Source of the DNA: Tychonema litorale BBK16
Lineage (GTDB): Bacteria; Cyanobacteriota; Cyanobacteriia; Cyanobacteriales; Microcoleaceae
Length of the DNA: 15,096 nucleotides
Assembly (NCBI RefSeq): GCF_021648855.1
Contig: NZ_JAKJHX010000106.1
Location: 1-15,096 of the forward strand
Reading direction: 5' to 3'
Below the pieces are notes generated by a model. That model saw only the letters and a program-made list of their open reading frames with translations. It searched no databases and was not told the DNA's origin. Each line of letters opens with the position of its first letter. Positions within the stretch are counted from its first letter, which is position 1. Below, piece after piece: positions 12,874-15,096 of the stretch. Both the position numbers and the translations under genes were made by a program.

Positions 12874-15096
12874 TTAACCATAACTCAGAATTAACTGACT
12901 GCGTTGGATATGCAAAAGCTGAATTTCCTGCTGGCTGACTTGTTCGAGCATAAACACCAGATGTTCAGGCTTCAGCACATTACCGTCACTGCGACAACTA
13001 CCTCGATAGCGCAAGACCGCTGTACCTTGGGAGTTATGACTGGCGGCAGATTGATGATCTACAAGTTCTAGTTCCTGTAGCCGATCGCGCAAATTGACTT
13101 GCTGTATCTTACCCGACTTAGTAGTATGCTCCCGCCAAAAATCATCAGCTTCAACGATCGCCCGTACCCAAGCTTCCCAGTTAGCCCTAGAATCGACAGA
13201 GACAGGAACAAAATTCTGTTGGTCTAATTCGGAATTTTCTGTCAATGCACCCGCTACAGCGACAGTAATCAGGTACTCCGCTGATTCCAACAACTGATTG
13301 GCAGAAGGAGATTTGACATCGATCGCCTCAACCCGATAAACAGGAATATTTTCTGGGAGAGTTGCCACCAATTTTTCCTGAAAATCAGCAACATCCATCA
13401 CTTCAGTCAGTTCAAAATCCGCAATTTCCCCAGTGCTGGTAACGCCCAGAGGCAGGGCATTTGCGATGGAAATGCGAGGATTGGGGTGAAAGCCGCCGGT
13501 GAAAGAAATCGGTAAATCTGCTCTACGGATCATGCGATCGAACAATCGGATCAAATCCAAATGACCAATCAAAGCCATGTCACCCACTTTACCAAACCAA
13601 ACCCGAAACCGCTGTTTGCGCTCTAGAACCGGTACAAACTCCCCAGCAAATGCCGGAATTGGTAATGGTTGTACAACGATATTGTGTCCGAAATCAGTGC
13701 CACAAACTCCACAGTGGGAACAGCCTTCAAAGGAACAATCGGGAACAGTTGCCGCAGCCAAAGCCTTTTGCAAATCAAGTTTTAGCCAGTCTTTGTCAAT
13801 TCCCGTATCCAAATGATCCCACGGTAGGGGTTGATCTAGTAGGGGCGGTGCCCCCGTGCCCGCCCCTTGGGGGGTTCCTTCCTGCTCAAACAAATTCCAT
13901 TCACCGCTTTCAACTTGGCGGTATTTCCAGGTAAGATCGGATTCGGCGATCGCCTGAGTCCAAGCCTTATGCGCCTGATCCAAACTTTCCCACCAGGCAT
14001 CCATACCAGCCCCAAGTTCCCACGCACGGCGGACTACAGCGCTCAAACGTCGATCGCCCCGGCCGACAAAATCCTCCATTGCCGAAATCCGCACATCGGT
14101 GTAATTCACCTTCACACCATTCATGCCGCGAAATTCTTGTTTCAGCAGTTTTTGCTTGCGAGAAAACTCCGTAGTAGAAACCGAATGCCATTGAAACGGA
14201 GTGTGAGGCTTAGGCGTAAAATTAGAAATTGTCAAGTTGAAATGCAGTCTGCGTCGGCCATCAATCCGGCATTCCCGACTTAACCAACGAACTGTTTCAG
14301 CGATACCCACAACATCAACATCTGTTTCCCCAGGCAAACCGATCATAAAATACAGTTTGATTTTATCCCAACCGCGATCGACCGCAGTTTTCACGCCCCT
14401 GAGCAATTCCTCGTTAGTCAAACCTTTGTTCACAATATCCCGCATCCGCTGCGTACCAGCTTCCGGCGCAAAAGTCAACCCACTTTGGCGCGTACCGCCG
14501 AGAATATCGGCAATATTGTCATCAAATCTGTCAACCCGCTGACTGGGTAGAGACAGGGAAATATTTTTATCTTGCAGACGGTTTTTGATTTCCATCCCGA
14601 CTGCTGGGAGTGCGAGATAGTCGGAACAACTCAGGGAAAGCAGAGAAAATTCGCTGTGCCCGGTGGCTTTCATCCCTTGTTCGATCGCCTCTACGACTTG
14701 TTGAGGTTCCACATCTCGCGCGGGGCGAGTCAACATTCCCGGTTGACAAAAGCGGCAACCGCGAGTACAACCACGGCGGATTTCTACTGTCAGGCGATCG
14801 TGTACTGTCTGAACATAGGAAACCAGCCCGATCGAATAAGCTGGAATCGGAGTCGCCACCCGCCGTAAAATTCGTGGTGGAACATCGGGGCGATTGGGAT
14901 GAACAGAACCATCTGCCGCCATATCATAAAATTGCGGCACATAAACGCCGGGAATTTGCGCCAAATCCAGCAACAAAGCTGGTTTATTCAAACCATTAGC
15001 TTTCCCTTCTGCTAAAATCAAGCCAATTTCTGGCAACAATTCTTCCCCATCTCCCAAAGCAATGAAGTCAAAAAAGTCAGCATAGGGTTCGGGATT
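12874..15096 (-). CDS. B12-binding-type radical SAM / DUF2344 fusion protein, 5' end outside window
   Basis: The frame is open to the right edge (NPEPYADFFDFIALGDGEELLPEI), so the TTG at 15057 is not the start. The visible end of an N-terminal B12-binding-like region (GDGEELLPE) leads to the radical SAM core. Its iron-sulfur CxxxCxxC is RRGCTRGCRFCQPG, with cysteine codons at 14767-14769, 14755-14757 and 14746-14748, and strand motifs follow (TFAPEAGTQRMRD, KLYFMIGLPGET). After a linker comes a cysteine cluster (13702-13737) and a C-terminal DUF2344 domain (FGKVGDMALIGHLDLIR, GGFHPNPRISIANALPLGV). This fits the TIGR03960 plus TIGR03936 families, whose reaction is, as far as I know, not established. 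From memory these families often sit beside RNase E/G genes, as here. A palindromic repeat lies inside the linker coding sequence. An RNA-modification role is only a suggestion from context. Confidence 0.9.
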   Translation of the reverse strand, partial: NPEPYADFFDFIALGDGEELLPEIGLILAEGKANGLNKPALLLDLAQIPGVYVPQFYDMAADGSVHPNRPDVPPRILRRVATPIPAYSIGLVSYVQTVHDRLTVEIRRGCTRGCRFCQPGMLTRPARDVEPQQVVEAIEQGMKATGHSEFSLLSLSCSDYLALPAVGMEIKNRLQDKNISLSLPSQRVDRFDDNIADILGGTRQSGLTFAPEAGTQRMRDIVNKGLTNEELLRGVKTAVDRGWDKIKLYFMIGLPGETDVDVVGIAETVRWLSRECRIDGRRRLHFNLTISNFTPKPHTPFQWHSVSTTEFSRKQKLLKQEFRGMNGVKVNYTDVRISAMEDFVGRGDRRLSAVVRRAWELGAGMDAWWESLDQAHKAWTQAIAESDLTWKYRQVESGEWNLFEQEGTPQGAGTGAPPLLDQPLPWDHLDTGIDKDWLKLDLQKALAAATVPDCSFEGCSHCGVCGTDFGHNIVVQPLPIPAFAGEFVPVLERKQRFRVWFGKVGDMALIGHLDLIRLFDRMIRRADLPISFTGGFHPNPRISIANALPLGVTSTGEIADFELTEVMDVADFQEKLVATLPENIPVYRVEAIDVKSPSANQLLESAEYLITVAVAGALTENSELDQQNFVPVSVDSRANWEAWVRAIVEADDFWREHTTKSGKIQQVNLRDRLQELELVDHQSAASHNSQGTAVLRYRGSCRSDGNVLKPEHLVFMLEQVSQQEIQLLHIQRSQLILSYG
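13841..13867. repeat. Palindromic repeat within the radical SAM coding sequence
   Basis: AGGGGCGG (13841-13848) and CCGCCCCT (13860-13867) are inverted complements around an 11-base GC-rich loop. The element is read in frame and encodes the Gly/Ala/Pro-rich linker GAGTGAPPLL between the radical SAM core and the cysteine cluster. Confidence 0.6.

Noticed and set aside
15055..15057. TTG at 15057 as start of the radical SAM gene
   Set aside because: The upstream codons to the window edge continue a family-like sequence (PYADFFDFIALGDGEE).

Overview
The window looks like a chromosomal segment of a filamentous cyanobacterium. The evidence is frequent GCGATCGC (HIP1) octamers (two overlap at 136-150), heptamer tandem repeats, dispersed GTAGGGACACGGC...GCCGTGTCCCTAC hairpins, a CTCCCTCCCC-type MITE, an RNase E with a cyanobacterial arginine-rich tail next to rnhB, and a REC-PAS-adenylate cyclase of cyanobacterial style. 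A Microcoleus/Oscillatoria-like genus is a guess from the repeat vocabulary only.

Layout. On the + strand, 1-2472 is the 3' part of a multi-PAS histidine kinase that runs in from the left. Everything else is on the minus strand. Read in transcription direction from the right edge it is: a 5'-truncated radical SAM/DUF2344 protein (15096-12874); a 1 kb non-coding leader with a possible promoter, a structured stretch and an array of palindromic repeats; rne (11843-9582); rnhB (9580-8786) one base later; a broken histidine-kinase piece with a MITE at its 3' end (about 8640-7972); a single-domain response regulator (7752-7357) overlapping a REC-PAS-class III adenylate cyclase (7360-5591); a degenerate rnhB 3' fragment (about 5475-5317); a 67-codon ORF that is a detached piece of the same kinase linker (5227-5024); a REC-PAS-histidine kinase (4973-3063); and a second single-domain response regulator (2928-2533).

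Main interpretation. The signalling block reads as a decayed tandem duplication of about 3.4 kb. Unit 1 is rnhB - kinase piece - REC regulator - REC-PAS-adenylate cyclase. Unit 2 is rnhB remnant - kinase-linker piece - possible REC-regulator tail - REC-PAS-histidine kinase, followed by a further REC regulator. The two units are collinear, share the same REC-PAS input module, and end in different outputs: cAMP synthesis and phosphotransfer. This is inferred from homology seen by eye within the window.

How the genes could work together. None of the fully visible signalling proteins shows a transmembrane segment, so they are probably cytoplasmic. Each REC-PAS protein could receive phosphate through its N-terminal REC domain and a ligand or redox cue through PAS, and the CheY-like proteins are natural phosphate carriers between them. 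The right half is RNA metabolism: RNase E (mRNA decay and processing), RNase HII (RNA-DNA hybrid repair), and a radical SAM/DUF2344 protein of a family I recall near RNase E/G genes. No tRNA, rRNA, CRISPR array or intact transposase gene was seen.
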